Part shown: piece after piece, positions 4,327-5,036 of the stretch
How the letters are laid out: each line of letters starts with the position of its first letter
How positions within the stretch are numbered: position 1 is the stretch's first letter
NCBI GenBank assembly: GCA_937914815.1
Contig: CALDMI010000182.1
Span: 1-5,036, forward strand
DNA from: an uncultured Clostridia bacterium
Lineage (GTDB): Bacteria > Bacillota > Clostridia > Oscillospirales > CAG-272
DNA: 5,036 nucleotides
Reading direction: 5' to 3'
Translations under genes and position numbers: made by a program
Notes under the pieces: model-generated
Databases searched by the model: none
What the model saw: the letters and a program-made list of their open reading frames with translations, nothing else
What the model was told of the DNA's origin: nothing

Positions 4327-5036
4327 TCATTTCTGAATTCTCCGCACGGCTCTCAGCTCAATGTATCCGCGCTGTCCGCGAGGTTCTAATTGAATGCGCG
4401 GATTTTCATCGTCCCAGCGGTAGCCAATGACGGACGGATCGTAACTATCCATTGCCGTTTGTACGGTGCGGATTGCTTCGCAATAATCCTCTTCGCGGAA
4501 AGACGGTCCCTGAAACATCAGATATTCTGCTTCGGGCAGATGAATGGTTTCAAATCCTTCCGGAATGATTCCCGTGTAGTCAGTTTCGACCTCAACACCC
4601 TGCACATAGGTGGATGTATTCGGCTTTTTGTATTTTTCGGGTAACCACATGGAAACCGGTTCTCCACAGAGCGACTTCATACTCATAAGAATACCCCAAA
4701 CGTCACAACTGACTTCTTCGCAGTACGGGAAATAGTCTGTCGCCTGCTTGCCACGTTTGATAATGCATAGGCGTTCCGGCTTACGGATAACCTGAATGAA
4801 AATAGGTTGAATGTTTGACACGTCGATGTCCTCCTTTTTTAATTCTCGATATTTTGCACCGTAAGGAATAAAGAAGGTGACAGGAACGGGATTTTTCATA
4901 TAGTCGCTTGGGTTCAGCCCGAATTCTCTGTAAAATGCCCGTGTAAAGGTATCCACATTGGAAAATCCTGCGTCAAACGCCGCGTCAATAACCTTGATAT
5001 TACCGCTTTTAAGTTTTTTTGCCGCCTGCGTGAGCC
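4327..5036 (-). CDS. AraC-family transcriptional regulator with GyrI-like effector domain (5' partial)
   Basis: The C-terminal 235 residues are present; the reading frame is open to the window edge (first whole codon 5034-5032), so the apparent start at GTG 4956 is only an internal valine. Visible residues 13-46 form the second AraC helix-turn-helix with the family signature (IDAAFDAGFSNVDTF, then FYREFGLNPSDY). About residues 75-235 are a GyrI-like effector-binding domain: IKRGKQATDYFPYCEEV, CDVWGI, VYVQGVEVE-like TYVQGVEVE, and the closing GYRWDDENPRIQLEPRGQ then RGYIELRAV. Such fusions in Bacillota are normally about 285-290 aa, so roughly 50 N-terminal residues with the first helix-turn-helix are missing. 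It would bind DNA as a regulator tuned by a small molecule; the ligand cannot be told from sequence. The stop is TGA, followed by hairpins and a probable terminator. The glycosidase downstream has its own promoter, so it may be a target but is not clearly in the same operon. Confidence 0.93.
   Translation of the reverse strand, partial: LTQAAKKLKSGNIKVIDAAFDAGFSNVDTFTRAFYREFGLNPSDYMKNPVPVTFFIPYGAKYRELKKEDIDVSNIQPIFIQVIRKPERLCIIKRGKQATDYFPYCEEVSCDVWGILMSMKSLCGEPVSMWLPEKYKKPNTSTYVQGVEVETDYTGIIPEGFETIHLPEAEYLMFQGPSFREEDYCEAIRTVQTAMDSYDPSVIGYRWDDENPRIQLEPRGQRGYIELRAVRRIQK

Noticed and set aside
4059..4430. A 123-codon plus-strand frame in the intergenic repeat region
   Set aside because: It spans hairpins, spaced repeats and the antisense of the regulator's end, so it is most likely a spurious ORF created by repeat sequence.

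Overview
The window looks like a gut-type clostridial (Bacillota) chromosome segment, probably Oscillospiraceae-like. The basis is Gram-positive style Shine-Dalgarno sites (GGAGG, GGAGGTGA), free use of GTG and TTG starts, clean sigma-A type promoters, and the families present: an AraC/GyrI-like regulator, a DUF1680/GH127 glycosidase, a DUF4143 AAA ATPase and a small 'KYEPLW' protein. The lineage is inferred from family recognition, not from a marker gene. All supported genes lie on the minus strand, so the reading order runs from high to low coordinates.

Layout in transcription order. (1) 5036-4327: the C-terminal 235 residues of an AraC-family regulator with a GyrI-like effector domain; its N-terminus lies beyond the window. 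(2) 4326-3932: a 395-bp gap. It holds the regulator's 3' region (several hairpins, one terminator-like, and ATTTCAC repeats resembling a dispersed clostridial intergenic repeat). It also holds a near-consensus promoter (TTGACA-17-TACAAT) for the next gene. (3) 3931-2090: a complete 613-aa cytoplasmic GH127-like glycosidase that keeps the E-x-C and Cys-Cys motifs of the zinc/cysteine active site. (4) 2089-2015: a short spacer without a visible terminator, carrying a promoter whose -10 lies 4 bases from the annotated ATG of the next gene. (5) 2014-668: an AAA_14/DUF4143 ATPase whose true start may be an internal GTG with a better ribosome binding site. (6) 667-557: a spacer with a small hairpin. 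(7) 556-344: a 70-aa small protein started by TTG behind a perfect GGAGGTGA. (8) 337-5: a 110-codon ORF of unknown function in the same frame as gene 7, separated from it by one TGA, and without a convincing start.

Functional reading: the regulator and glycosidase may form a sensor-enzyme pair for intracellular breakdown of an imported glycan, plausibly arabinose-containing, but the long spacer and independent promoter mean this is only proximity. The ATPase belongs to a family often found as scattered paralogs in gut anaerobes, with no settled role. The last two small ORFs look more AT-rich than the glycosidase (about 40% versus 55% GC in one hand-counted 60-base line each). I see no CRISPR array, tRNA, rRNA, transposase or attachment site. 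Nothing here clearly amounts to a new system; the points most worth checking are the in-frame TGA pair at 5-556, the start of the ATPase, and the repeat/hairpin cluster at 4120-4257.
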